Source: a virus
Virus record (IMG/VR): IMGVR_UViG_3300015245_000009
Location: 1 to 55,162 of that record
Length of the DNA stretch: 55,162 nucleotides
Direction: 5' to 3' (one strand)
Of this stretch, positions 20,659-29,342 are shown piece after piece. The notes under the pieces are model-generated. The model saw nothing but the letters and a program-made list of their open reading frames with translations. It was not told the origin of the DNA and made no database searches. How positions within the stretch are numbered: position 1 is the stretch's first letter; each line of letters starts with the position of its first letter. The position numbers and the translations under genes were made by a program.

Positions 20659-22589
20659 CGCCCGCACTGACGCTGCACGCTTCGCTGCCCGGTCTGGCCG
20701 ACGCCTACGAAGTCAGCCGGCAGGCCTGCCGTGCCGGGGCGCGGCCGGACCCCAAGCTGCGCATCTCGGAGTGGGCAGACCAATACCGGGTTCTCACGAC
20801 ACGCTCGTCGCCGGAGCCCGGGATGTGGCGCACTGAGCGCACTCCATTTCTGCGCGACATCATGGACTCCTTGATGCCCGAGGCTCCGTGGGAGCGGGTG
20901 GTGTTCATGAAGGGGTCGCAGGTCGGCGCAACGGAATCGGGCAACAACTGGATCGGGTACGTGATCCATCTCGCGCCAGGCCCGATGCTGGTGGTGCAGC
21001 CGACCGAGATGATGGCCAAGCGCAACTCGAAACAGCGCATTGGTCCGCTGATCGAGGACTCGCCGGTCCTGCGCACCCTGGTACGGACGGCGCGGTCGCG
21101 CGACTCGGGCAACACGATTCTGGCCAAAGAGTTTCTGGGCGGCATCCTGGTGCTGGCCGGCGCGAACAGTGCCAAGCAGCTGCGTTCGATGGCCGCGCGC
21201 TATCTGTTCCTGGACGAGGTGGACGCCTATCCGCCCAACGTGGACCGCGAGGGCGAGCCCTGCGATCTGGCGATTGCGCGCACCAGCAACTTCCGGCGCA
21301 AGAAGATTTTCATCACCTCGACGCCCACGATTGCGGGCCGCAGCCGCATCTGCACCTTCTTCGAGCAGAGCGACCAGAATTTCTATTTCGTGCCCTGCCC
21401 GCGCTGCGGCGTTTTGATCACCTTACTGCCCGAGCAGCTGGGCTGGTCGCCCACCCTGAAGCATCAGGCCAGCTACCGGTGTCAGGAGTGCGAGGGCGAG
21501 ATCTTCGATCACGAGAAAACGGGGATGCTGGAGTTGGGCGAATGGCGCGCGACCGCCGCGGGCGACGGCGTGACGCGCGGCTACCACTTGTCCAGCTATT
21601 ACTCGCCGGTGGGCTGGCTGTCCTGGACGCAGATCATGCGCAACCACGACAAGAGCACGGCGTCTCCCGAGAAGTTGCAGGCGTTCTACAACACCGTGCT
21701 CGGCCTGCCGTGGGCGGACCAGGGCGAAGTGCCGGACGTGGACCGGCTCTACGAGCGCAGGGAATCCTACGTGATCGGCGAAGTGCCCGAGGGCGGGCTG
21801 GTGCTGACCGCAGGCGCCGACGTGCAGCTCAACCGCATCGAGGTCGAGATCGTGGCCTGGGGCCGCGACCGCATTTCCTGGAGTGTCGACTATCGCGTGC
21901 TCGAAGGCAACAGCAACCAGCCCCAGGTGTGGGAGCAGCTGGCCCGGCTGATGGACGAAGAGTTCCCCACCTTCTACGGCGGCGCGCTGCGAATTCAGAA
22001 ACTAGCCGTCGATTCCGGTTTCAACACCATGCGGGTGTATGAGTGGGTGCGCACGATGCTCGCGCAGCGCGTGATGGCGGTCAAAGGCGAGAGCCACGTG
22101 CCCGCATTGGTCGGCTCTCCGAACCTGATCGAACGCGGCCCGGCCGGACGCCTGATTCGAGGCGGCGTGCGCCTGTGGCCGGTCAATTCCTCTATCGGCA
22201 AGGAAGAACTGTACCGCTGCCTGAAACTGTCGGCCCCAGACCTCGCGGCCGGCGAAGAGTGGCCAGCGGGCTATTGCCACTTCCCGTCCTACTCTAAGGA
22301 GTTTTTCGAGCAGCTGTGCGGCGAGCAGCTGATTACGCGCACGCTGGCGGGCCGCACCACCAGCCGTTGGGAAAAGCGGCGCGACCGCAACGAAGCGCTG
22401 GACGTCAGGATCTATGCGCGAGCCGCAGCCGCCACTCTGCGCATGGAGACGTGGCAGCCGAAGCGGTGGAACGACATCGAGACCGCGCTGCGCGGCGGCA
22501 GGGCCATCGGCGGCAGCGTCGCCAAAGGCGTGCAGTCCCCGATTCCGCAGTTTCGCCCGCTCAGAGCCAACGAAGGATTTCTGGAATGA
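20655..22589 (+). CDS. terL: Terminase large subunit (GpA family)
   Basis: 644 aa, the usual length. ATPase: KGSQVGATE (86-94) is the Walker A-like loop and LFLDE (184-188) Walker B. A CPRC...CQEC zinc knuckle lies near 240-290, then the endonuclease domain (GADVQLNRIEVEIVAWGRD with acidic residues). It cuts concatemeric DNA and drives it into proheads. ATG 20655 overlaps the small subunit stop. Confidence 0.95.
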   Translation: MTPALTLHASLPGLADAYEVSRQACRAGARPDPKLRISEWADQYRVLTTRSSPEPGMWRTERTPFLRDIMDSLMPEAPWERVVFMKGSQVGATESGNNWIGYVIHLAPGPMLVVQPTEMMAKRNSKQRIGPLIEDSPVLRTLVRTARSRDSGNTILAKEFLGGILVLAGANSAKQLRSMAARYLFLDEVDAYPPNVDREGEPCDLAIARTSNFRRKKIFITSTPTIAGRSRICTFFEQSDQNFYFVPCPRCGVLITLLPEQLGWSPTLKHQASYRCQECEGEIFDHEKTGMLELGEWRATAAGDGVTRGYHLSSYYSPVGWLSWTQIMRNHDKSTASPEKLQAFYNTVLGLPWADQGEVPDVDRLYERRESYVIGEVPEGGLVLTAGADVQLNRIEVEIVAWGRDRISWSVDYRVLEGNSNQPQVWEQLARLMDEEFPTFYGGALRIQKLAVDSGFNTMRVYEWVRTMLAQRVMAVKGESHVPALVGSPNLIERGPAGRLIRGGVRLWPVNSSIGKEELYRCLKLSAPDLAAGEEWPAGYCHFPSYSKEFFEQLCGEQLITRTLAGRTTSRWEKRRDRNEALDVRIYARAAAATLRMETWQPKRWNDIETALRGGRAIGGSVAKGVQSPIPQFRPLRANEGFLE

Positions 22590-22900
22590 CACCGAACGGC
22601 AGGCTTCCCTTCCAACCCAAGCCGATGGCCGCGAACGTCCGCTTCAAGCTGCCCAAGGTGACCGATCCGGCGACTGCCGCCACTATGCTGGAGCAGGCGC
22701 AGCAGGCGATGTTCAACCTGGTCACCGGGCAGCTGCCGAGCGGCGTCGAAACCCCGCAGCTGGGCCGGGTGACCTTCAACGCCACCAACACCGCCGATTT
22801 GCAGCGGCTGATTGATTACCTGAGCGGGGTGGTCGCCAGCGGTGACGGCAGCGGCAACACCAACCGGCGCATCCCGATTAGTTTCCTGGCTTGGCCATGA
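22586..22900 (+). CDS. gpW-like head-tail joining protein
   Basis: 104 aa. The core (LEQAQQAMFNLVTGQ, VTFNATNTADLQRLIDYLSG) matches gpW: a helix, a beta hairpin and a second helix. In lambda W lies between A and B as it does here. The N-terminal 30 residues are an extension. Overlaps both neighbours by 4 bases. Confidence 0.82.
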   Translation: MTPNGRLPFQPKPMAANVRFKLPKVTDPATAATMLEQAQQAMFNLVTGQLPSGVETPQLGRVTFNATNTADLQRLIDYLSGVVASGDGSGNTNRRIPISFLAWP

Positions 22901-24576
22901 CAGCGACGCCCGAATCCAACCCGACGAGCTCCACCACGGTCCCCGCGATCCGCAAGCCGGGGCTATTGAAGCGTCTCTTCGGCGGCGACCGGAGCGCGGC
23001 CCAATTCCAGGCGCAGTCGCCGGACGGCGGTTCCAACTACGGGGCGGGCACCGGCTACGGCGCACTGGGCGGCCGCGACACGCCCTATACCGGCGCGTCC
23101 TGGATTCGCAAGCAGATGTCCAACTGGTTTCCCACGCGCGCCTCAGCCGACGCCGAACTGTTGGGCGACATGGGCACGCTGGTGGCCCGGTCGCGCGATC
23201 TCGACCGCAACACCGGCATCGCCGCAGGCGCGATCCAGACCACCGTGGATAACGTGGTCGGCGCCAATCTCCGTCTGTCCTGCTGGCCCGACTACCGGGC
23301 TTTGGGCCGCGACCCACAGTGGGCCGAAAGCTGGGGCAGGAGTGTGGAAAGCCTCTGGAAAAGCGTGGCGGATACCACGGCTTTCGATGTTGCGAACAAG
23401 CTCACCTTTACCGGGTTGACTACCCTGGTCTTCCGGTCGGTGTTGCAGAACGGGGAAGCTCTGGCGCTGGCCTTGTGGATGGCGCGGGCCGACGCGAAAT
23501 TCAAGACCTGCGTGCAGCTGGTCGATACCGACCGGCTCTCTAATCCGGGGAACATGACACCCACGCTGACCCTACGCGGCGGCGTGGAGACCAACGATTA
23601 CGGCCGTCCGCTGGCCTACCACGTCCGCAAGATTTCCAACTGGCCCGCCATGTTCTTTCCCGCCATCGGCGGTATCGGCGGCGAGTGGGAACGCATCCCG
23701 GCGGCCACCGAATGGGGCCGCAAGCGCGTGCTGCACGTCTACACCCAGGACCGCGTGGACCAGACGCGCGGCAAGCCAATCCTGGCTCCGGTGATCGAGC
23801 AGTTCCGCATGCTCGACTCCTACATGCGCGCGGAGCTGCAATCGGCGATTGTGAACGCCCTGGTGGCGGGCGTGATTGAAACCCCGCTCGACCCCGGCAC
23901 GCTGGCCGAGATGGTGGGCGGGGATGCCAACGGCTACCTGGCCGCCAAGAACGAGTACCGCATCCAGCTGGAAGCCGGCACCTTCATTCCGCTGTATCCC
24001 GGCGACAAGATGACGCCCTTCATGCCTGCGCGGCCCGCGCCTCAGTTCGCGCAGTTCTCGGAATTCGTCATGCGCCAGATCGGCGTCAGCATGGGCCTGC
24101 CGTACGAGCAGCTGATGAAGGATTACTCGAAGACCAACTATTCGAGTGCCCGCGCGGCGTTGCTCGAATCCTGGCGCTATTTCACCACCCGGCGGTCCTG
24201 GCTGTGCACCTACTGGGCGCAGCCATTGTACGAATTGTGGTTCGAGGAAGCCGTCAACGAGGGCCTCATCGACGCGCCCGACTTCTACAACCAGCGGACC
24301 CTGTACACGCGCGCCAAATGGATCGGACCAGGCCGGGGATGGATCGACCCGGTGAAGGAAGCTGAGGCCGCCCAAGTCCGCATGTCGAGCGGCATTTCCA
24401 CACTCGAAGCTGAGTGCGCCGAGCAAGGCCTGGACTACAACGACGTGATCGACCAGCGGCAGATCGAGAAGCAACGCCTCCAGGAAGCGGGGTTGTGGGT
24501 GGAGCCGGCGCCGCCGACCAAACCCTTGGGATTCCCAGCGCAACCGGAAGAGACGCCGGTTAGAGAGCAGGTATAA
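22897..24576 (+). CDS. Portal protein (lambda gpB family)
   Basis: 559 aa. Typical lambda-family portal features are ASWIRKQMSNWFPTRASADA, ALALWMARADAKFKTCVQLV, VLHVYTQDRVDQTRGKP, and MGLPYEQLMKDYSKTNYSSA near the end. Twelve copies form the ring through which DNA enters and leaves the head. ATG 22897 overlaps the gpW stop and is preferred over TTG 22891. Confidence 0.95.
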   Translation: MTATPESNPTSSTTVPAIRKPGLLKRLFGGDRSAAQFQAQSPDGGSNYGAGTGYGALGGRDTPYTGASWIRKQMSNWFPTRASADAELLGDMGTLVARSRDLDRNTGIAAGAIQTTVDNVVGANLRLSCWPDYRALGRDPQWAESWGRSVESLWKSVADTTAFDVANKLTFTGLTTLVFRSVLQNGEALALALWMARADAKFKTCVQLVDTDRLSNPGNMTPTLTLRGGVETNDYGRPLAYHVRKISNWPAMFFPAIGGIGGEWERIPAATEWGRKRVLHVYTQDRVDQTRGKPILAPVIEQFRMLDSYMRAELQSAIVNALVAGVIETPLDPGTLAEMVGGDANGYLAAKNEYRIQLEAGTFIPLYPGDKMTPFMPARPAPQFAQFSEFVMRQIGVSMGLPYEQLMKDYSKTNYSSARAALLESWRYFTTRRSWLCTYWAQPLYELWFEEAVNEGLIDAPDFYNQRTLYTRAKWIGPGRGWIDPVKEAEAAQVRMSSGISTLEAECAEQGLDYNDVIDQRQIEKQRLQEAGLWVEPAPPTKPLGFPAQPEETPVREQV

Positions 24577-24579
24577 GTT

Positions 24580-25953
24580 ATGGCTACAGACGAACTCCTT
24601 ACCGGCGAAGCACCGCTGGCGTTCCAGCTGCTATCCCTCAACGACCGCCCCTGGGCCATGAGCCTCACGGCCCTACGGTCGCTGGTGGCGGCCTGCGGCG
24701 CGCTCGACTTCGAGGCTGTGGCCGCGCGCGCGGGACAGCCGCTCGATAATGGCAGCGGGGTGATGAATTACCACGGCACCGCGGTAGTCAACATTCGCGG
24801 TCCTTTGTTCCGCTATCGCTCGATTTGGACGTGGCTCCTGGGCGGCACCTCCGTCGAGCAGACGGCGCTGGCCCTGCATGCAGCTGTGGACGACCCCACA
24901 GTGCAGCGCATCGTGCTGGCCATCAATTCGCCTGGCGGCCAGATCGACGGTATCAATGAACTGGCCAACATGATCCGCACGGCCAACCAGACCAAACCCA
25001 TCACCGCGTACGTGGATGGCCAGGGGGCGTCGGCCGCGTACTGGCTGGCTTCAGCAGCTGGCACAATCGTGGCCGACGAAACCGCGCGCCTTGGCTCCAT
25101 CGGCGTGCGGGCCACTGTGTTCGATGAGCGGGCGGCGGAAGAGAAGCAGGGCGTGAAGCGGTACGAGATCATTTCCAGCCAGAGTCCGCTCAAGCGGACC
25201 GACCCCGGCACCGACCAGGGGCGGGCGCAGCTGCAACAGATGGTGGACGCGATGGCGGCGGTCTTCATCGCAAAGGTGGCGGAGTTCCGGGGGACCAGCG
25301 AAGAGAAGGTGGTAAGCGACTTTGGCCAAGGCGCGGAGCTGTCGGCTCGCGACGCCGTCTCGGTCGGGATGGCGGAAGCGCTCGGTTCCCTGGAGGGCCT
25401 GCTGGGCGCTGGCAACGGCGACCCAGTGCGGGTGGTGCGCGATCAGCCCGCGCTGCGCGTCGGCCTGGGGACGACCGTGCCGGCCGCCGTGCTGCATATA
25501 GGGGCGGCGGCCACGGAGCCGGAGGCGGCGGAGGAGACCGACGACGAGGAATGCGACTGCCCGCCGGGCGAAGACTGCGAATGTGACGAGGAAGAACAGG
25601 AGCCGCTCGATAGCTCGGCTTCAGAAGGAGATGGAGACTTGATTACGCCAACCGAAGAACGGCAGCGGATCGCTGCAATTTTAACCTGCGAGGAAGCGCG
25701 CGGCCGCGAAGAGTTGGCCCGCACGCTGGCACTTGAAACCAACCACACCCTGGAAGCCGCCCAGAAACTCTTGAAGGCGTGTCCGCTGGCGGTCGCTACC
25801 AAGCCGGTCAATGCGCTCGAAGTCCGCATGGGCCAGATCCAAAACCCCAACGTGGGAGTAAGCGGCGATGCGGTCGCCGACGATTCGCCGGCCGCCGAGG
25901 TGCAGCGCATCCTGGCGTTCGTTCCGAAGTCCCGCAGGCACGCGGTGCAGTAA
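24580..25953 (+). CDS. S49-family prohead protease (gpC-like) with scaffold-like C-terminus
   Basis: 457 aa. The ClpP/SppA-type core has INSPGGQIDG (115-124), the nucleophile Ser151 in GQGASAAYWLASAA and a likely catalytic Lys205. After residue 310 comes an acidic, Cys-containing linker (about 313-350) and a helical domain rich in Glu and Ala. In lambda the scaffold Nu3 is made from an internal start within C; an AAGGAG site and in-frame TTG at 25639 suggest the same here. It processes the prohead. Confidence 0.9.
   Translation: MATDELLTGEAPLAFQLLSLNDRPWAMSLTALRSLVAACGALDFEAVAARAGQPLDNGSGVMNYHGTAVVNIRGPLFRYRSIWTWLLGGTSVEQTALALHAAVDDPTVQRIVLAINSPGGQIDGINELANMIRTANQTKPITAYVDGQGASAAYWLASAAGTIVADETARLGSIGVRATVFDERAAEEKQGVKRYEIISSQSPLKRTDPGTDQGRAQLQQMVDAMAAVFIAKVAEFRGTSEEKVVSDFGQGAELSARDAVSVGMAEALGSLEGLLGAGNGDPVRVVRDQPALRVGLGTTVPAAVLHIGAAATEPEAAEETDDEECDCPPGEDCECDEEEQEPLDSSASEGDGDLITPTEERQRIAAILTCEEARGREELARTLALETNHTLEAAQKLLKACPLAVATKPVNALEVRMGQIQNPNVGVSGDAVADDSPAAEVQRILAFVPKSRRHAVQ
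25639..25953 (+). CDS. Nested scaffold-like product (Nu3 analogue)
   Basis: 104 aa if started at TTG 25639, in the same frame as the protease. AAGGAG (25625-25630) lies 8 bases upstream. The product (starting ITPTEERQRIAAILTCEEAR) is helical and charged, as scaffolds are. Positional equivalence with lambda C/Nu3 is strong; translation is inferred. Confidence 0.55.
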   Translation: MITPTEERQRIAAILTCEEARGREELARTLALETNHTLEAAQKLLKACPLAVATKPVNALEVRMGQIQNPNVGVSGDAVADDSPAAEVQRILAFVPKSRRHAVQ

Positions 25954-25962
25954 GGAGAAACT

Positions 25963-26787
25963 ATGGCAACACCAAGTGTGAACCCGATTAACGTTGCGTC
26001 TTTCCGGTCGGACATCTTCAACTACGACTCGCTCCTCGCGGGCGAGTGTCTTTCCAAAAGCGCCAAGATCGGCGCAAGTCAGGGCATCCTGAAACGCGGC
26101 ACCGTCCTCGGCGGTGTGGCCGCAGGCGTGCCGCCAACGGGCGTTACGCCGTTCGTCTATGGCAACGCGCCAGCGGGCGCGATCCTGGCGGCGGACATCG
26201 ACACCGGCACCGGGGCCGCCGTCACCGGCCTGGTTTATACGCAGGGAAAATTCCTGGACACTGCCATGATTTTCTCGGCCAACGGAGCCGCCACCGACGT
26301 AGCGCAGCTGTGGAACGTCGGCATCTACGTCCTGACCGTCGAACAGCGCAGCGGCCAACTCGTGCCGCTGATGAACCTGCCCACGTCGGGCGCAGGCCCG
26401 CTGCCGCAAGCCATGTCAGCGAAAGACGCAGCCGAAGCCACCAAGGAGGAAGTGGAGGCGATCCGGGCCGCGCAAGGGCAGAGCCCAGTGGCGATCCCTG
26501 GCCCGGCCAGCGCCAAAGACCCGGCGTGGTATACCGCAGCCTTCGGGGAGCGTGAACTGACCAAGGAGGAGCAGGCCCGCGAGAAAACCGTGGAGCAGGT
26601 TGCCGACCTCGACGAGAAACAGCAGAAAGCGCGCGAGGAGCTGACCGCCAAGCAGAACAAGGAAGCCTCCGAGTTGGCGAAGAAGCAGCGCGACGAGCGT
26701 GCCCAGCTGGCAAAGCAGGAAGCAGCCGCCATGCAGCACGGCCGCCAAGCCAACCCACCGGTGCCGACTACGGCACCGAAGAAATAA
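25963..26787 (+). CDS. Head decoration protein (gpD-like) with long coiled-coil tail
   Basis: 274 aa. Residues 1-150 match gpD-type decoration proteins (GILKRGTVLGGV, GAILAADIDTGTGA, YTQGKFLDTAMIF). Lambda gpD is only 110 aa; here about 120 extra residues, rich in Glu/Lys/Ala/Gln (EEQAREKTVEQVADLDEKQQ), form a probable coiled coil ending in a Pro-rich tail. Trimers sit at threefold axes of the capsid and stabilise it. Good AAGGAGAAA site. Confidence 0.85.
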   Translation: MATPSVNPINVASFRSDIFNYDSLLAGECLSKSAKIGASQGILKRGTVLGGVAAGVPPTGVTPFVYGNAPAGAILAADIDTGTGAAVTGLVYTQGKFLDTAMIFSANGAATDVAQLWNVGIYVLTVEQRSGQLVPLMNLPTSGAGPLPQAMSAKDAAEATKEEVEAIRAAQGQSPVAIPGPASAKDPAWYTAAFGERELTKEEQAREKTVEQVADLDEKQQKAREELTAKQNKEASELAKKQRDERAQLAKQEAAAMQHGRQANPPVPTTAPKK

Positions 26788-26870
26788 CCCCCCTGCGGCC
26801 CGTCGTCTTGGCACCAGACAGCGGGTCGCCTGATTTCTAACCCACCCAGTACACCGGGAGGCAAGCCAAC

Positions 26871-27893
26871 ATGGCCGACGTTTTTAGTACAGATGTTCTG
26901 ACCGCTGTGCTCCAAAGTTTACTGGGCAACCCTCAGTTCCTGCTGGACCGCTTCTTCGGCATCACGCAGGCCGAGGCCAGCGAACAGATCCACTTCGACG
27001 TGATGCAGGGCAAGCGGCGCGTTTCGCCCTTCGTCTCGCCGCTGGTGGAAGGACAGGTGGTCGCTTCGCAGGGATTCGTCACCAACACCTTCACGCCAGC
27101 CTACATCAAGGACAAGCGGGTGTTCGATATGAACCGGCCCTTGAAGCGCGGGCCAGGCGAGCAGATCGGCGGCACGATGGTCCCTGCGGATCGCCTGCGC
27201 GCGCTGATCGCCTTCGATATGCAGGACCAGCTGAATATGCTGCGCCGCCGTCTGGAGGTGATGTGCGGCGAAGTCCTGGCCAGCGGCAAGAGCACGATCA
27301 GCGGCGACAAGTACCCCACGCAGGTAGTGGACTTCCAGCGCTCGGCCACCCACCAGATCGTGGCCGCTCCGCTGTGGAGCACGGCCAGCCCGCCGATTCT
27401 AAACAACCTCCAGGACTGGGCCCAGATCTGTCTCGAAGACACCGGCGTCTTTCCTAATGACGTCATCATGACCGTGGATGTTTGGAAAGTCTTCCGCGCC
27501 GACCCGGCGATTGTCAACGTGCTCAATATCTTCCGCCGCAACACGGACACCCCGAGTGTCATGCCGATGGCGCAAGTGACCGAGGGCGGCGTGCTGATGG
27601 GCAATATCGAAGGGTTCAACATCTGGGTCTATTCGGGCTGGTATGTGGACCCGGCAGACGGCGTGGAGAAACCCATCATCCCGGCGGGCACGGTGATCAT
27701 GTGCTCTCCGTCGCTCGAAGGGGTGCAGGCCTATGGCGCGATCCGCGACGAGGAGATCGGCTTGCAGCCGGTGCCGTATTACGTCAAGTCCTGGATCCAG
27801 TACGACCCCAGCGTGCGCTACGTGATGCTGCAAAGCGCACCGATCATGGTTCCGTTCCGTCCCAACGCCTCGCTGGCCGCGAAGGTGCTTTAA
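26871..27893 (+). CDS. Major capsid protein (lambda gpE family)
   Basis: 340 aa, standard length. Family features are FLLDRFFGITQAEASEQIHF, RRVSPFVSPLVEGQV, FTPAYIKDKRVFD and the C-terminal KSWIQYDPSVRYVMLQSAP. HK97-fold shell subunit. The 83-base gap before it holds a GC-rich inverted repeat but no gene. Confidence 0.95.
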   Translation: MADVFSTDVLTAVLQSLLGNPQFLLDRFFGITQAEASEQIHFDVMQGKRRVSPFVSPLVEGQVVASQGFVTNTFTPAYIKDKRVFDMNRPLKRGPGEQIGGTMVPADRLRALIAFDMQDQLNMLRRRLEVMCGEVLASGKSTISGDKYPTQVVDFQRSATHQIVAAPLWSTASPPILNNLQDWAQICLEDTGVFPNDVIMTVDVWKVFRADPAIVNVLNIFRRNTDTPSVMPMAQVTEGGVLMGNIEGFNIWVYSGWYVDPADGVEKPIIPAGTVIMCSPSLEGVQAYGAIRDEEIGLQPVPYYVKSWIQYDPSVRYVMLQSAPIMVPFRPNASLAAKVL

Positions 27894-27998
27894 ATGCGGG
27901 ACGGCGAAGATCCGCGGTGCCAGCGGAAAGCGCCTAGCGCGCCTTCAAATCTTTACTGGGGGTTTGGGGGCGCGGGCGCGCTGACGAGGAGGGTTTGA
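27894..27998 (+). CDS. 34-aa frame between capsid and head-tail genes
   Basis: ATG directly follows the capsid stop and TGA overlaps the next ATG (TGATG). The peptide MRDGEDPRCQRKAPSAPSNL is followed by a Gly-rich end. Tight coupling at both ends is its only support. Confidence 0.4.
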   Translation: MRDGEDPRCQRKAPSAPSNLYWGFGGAGALTRRV

Positions 27999-28333
27999 TG
28001 AGCAGCTTTATCAATCCGTTCCTCTCCGACTACCTGCCGAACCTGTTCTGGCCGGCGGAACTGGCCACCTTCGGGAGGCAGGTCCAATACCTGCCGCAAG
28101 GCGACGCGGGGCAAGCGGTCGCGGTGACCATCCTGTGGAAAGAGGGCGCGAGCGACGAGGAAGTGTCGCCGGGCCGCTACAGCCATATCGACCTGCAGAA
28201 CGCGGATCTGCCGGTCGCGCCCGCCCTGGGCGACATTGTGCAGAAGGACGGCAAGGAATACGACGTGGTGCGGGTGAACGCTCTCGCGGTCGGCTACTCC
28301 ACGATCGTGCTGCAAGAAGGGGGAACACTCTAA
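27998..28333 (+). CDS. Head-tail joining protein (FII-like)
   Basis: 111 aa, beta-rich (AVAVTILWKEGASDEEVSPG, YDVVRVNALAVGYSTIVL). Position after the capsid and before the Z/U-like genes matches lambda FII, which completes the head so that tails attach. GAGGAGG lies 6 bases before ATG 27998. Confidence 0.72.
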   Translation: MSSFINPFLSDYLPNLFWPAELATFGRQVQYLPQGDAGQAVAVTILWKEGASDEEVSPGRYSHIDLQNADLPVAPALGDIVQKDGKEYDVVRVNALAVGYSTIVLQEGGTL

Positions 28334-28851
28334 TGGCGCAAGGAATCCTGGCTGGTCCCATCGCCGCCACGCAAGCCTCGATGAACATTCAGGTGAAGCG
28401 CACCGGCAGGGTGCGCGCGCCCAAGCTCGACGATCCGCAGCTCGCGGCGATTGGCTTGAAGATGGTCGCGGAACAGAAAGCGCGGTGGGCCAGAGGCATG
28501 GATGCGGCCGGGCAGACCGCGAAGAAGCTCACCGTCCGCTACGCCATCATCAAACAGGCCGTGCTGCATAAACGGCCCGTGCGCGACATGCACCTGACCG
28601 GCGCCACGATCAAGAATTTCCAGCTGCGCAAGGCCACGCTGGGGACCATCCGCGCCGAGAACACCACGCGCCTGGAGCGGTCGAAGGCGCGGCGGTGCCA
28701 GGGTTACGACCAGATGATCGGCTTTGCGCTCACCGACACCAAAGTGGTGTTCGATGCGGCGCAGAACGAATTTGGCCAGTACGTGAACAAGGCCTGGATC
28801 CCGCTCGACGGCACTAACCGCCGCCCAGGGACGCTGAACATGCTGCCGTGA
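28333..28851 (+). CDS. Tail completion protein (gpZ-like)
   Basis: 172 aa. Basic and helical (GLKMVAEQKARWARGMDAAG), with a phage virion-morphogenesis pattern (MHLTGATIKNFQLRKA, NEFGQYVNKAW). In lambda, Z acts at the proximal tail end. TAATG overlap with the previous gene. Confidence 0.72.
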   Translation: MAQGILAGPIAATQASMNIQVKRTGRVRAPKLDDPQLAAIGLKMVAEQKARWARGMDAAGQTAKKLTVRYAIIKQAVLHKRPVRDMHLTGATIKNFQLRKATLGTIRAENTTRLERSKARRCQGYDQMIGFALTDTKVVFDAAQNEFGQYVNKAWIPLDGTNRRPGTLNMLP

Positions 28852-28858
28852 GAACCGG

Positions 28859-29320
28859 ATGATCAAGCTGGCCGATCTGGTGAATGCGATGGCGCAAACG
28901 TTGACCAACATCCCGGAACTGGTGGCCCAGCTGGCGCCCACCGATCCGGTGAAGGCGTATATCGACTTCAATCCCACCAGCAATTCCGTGGATAACGCCA
29001 TCTATCAGATGCAGCCGGGCCAGCTGCTGGTCATGTGGGTGGAGACCGCGCTGGTGACCGAAGCCATGAGCAAGTGGAGCCACCGCGTGGAGATTTGCGT
29101 GCGCGCCATGCGCGACCATTCCGACCTCGATCTGGTAGACCAGATCCTGAACGGCGTCCCGGTCCCCGGTGACGGCCAGATCTGGCGCATGTGTCCTATC
29201 CTCGCGGGCGTGCTTCCCACCGACGTGTTAGGCATTGCCCGCCGCACCGATACCGAAGGCGTGGACTACGCCGTAATTCTGACCGAGACGGCCGAGACAG
29301 GCGACTGGCCTCTGCCTTAA
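28859..29320 (+). CDS. Tail terminator protein (gpU-like)
   Basis: 153 aa, alpha/beta (KLADLVNAMAQTLTNIPELV, WSHRVEICVRAM, DLDLVDQILNGVPV). Order Z-U-V is as in lambda. A ring of terminators stops tail-tube polymerisation. Confidence 0.72.
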   Translation: MIKLADLVNAMAQTLTNIPELVAQLAPTDPVKAYIDFNPTSNSVDNAIYQMQPGQLLVMWVETALVTEAMSKWSHRVEICVRAMRDHSDLDLVDQILNGVPVPGDGQIWRMCPILAGVLPTDVLGIARRTDTEGVDYAVILTETAETGDWPLP

Positions 29321-29342
29321 ACCCTTGGAGGTGATTCGACCG

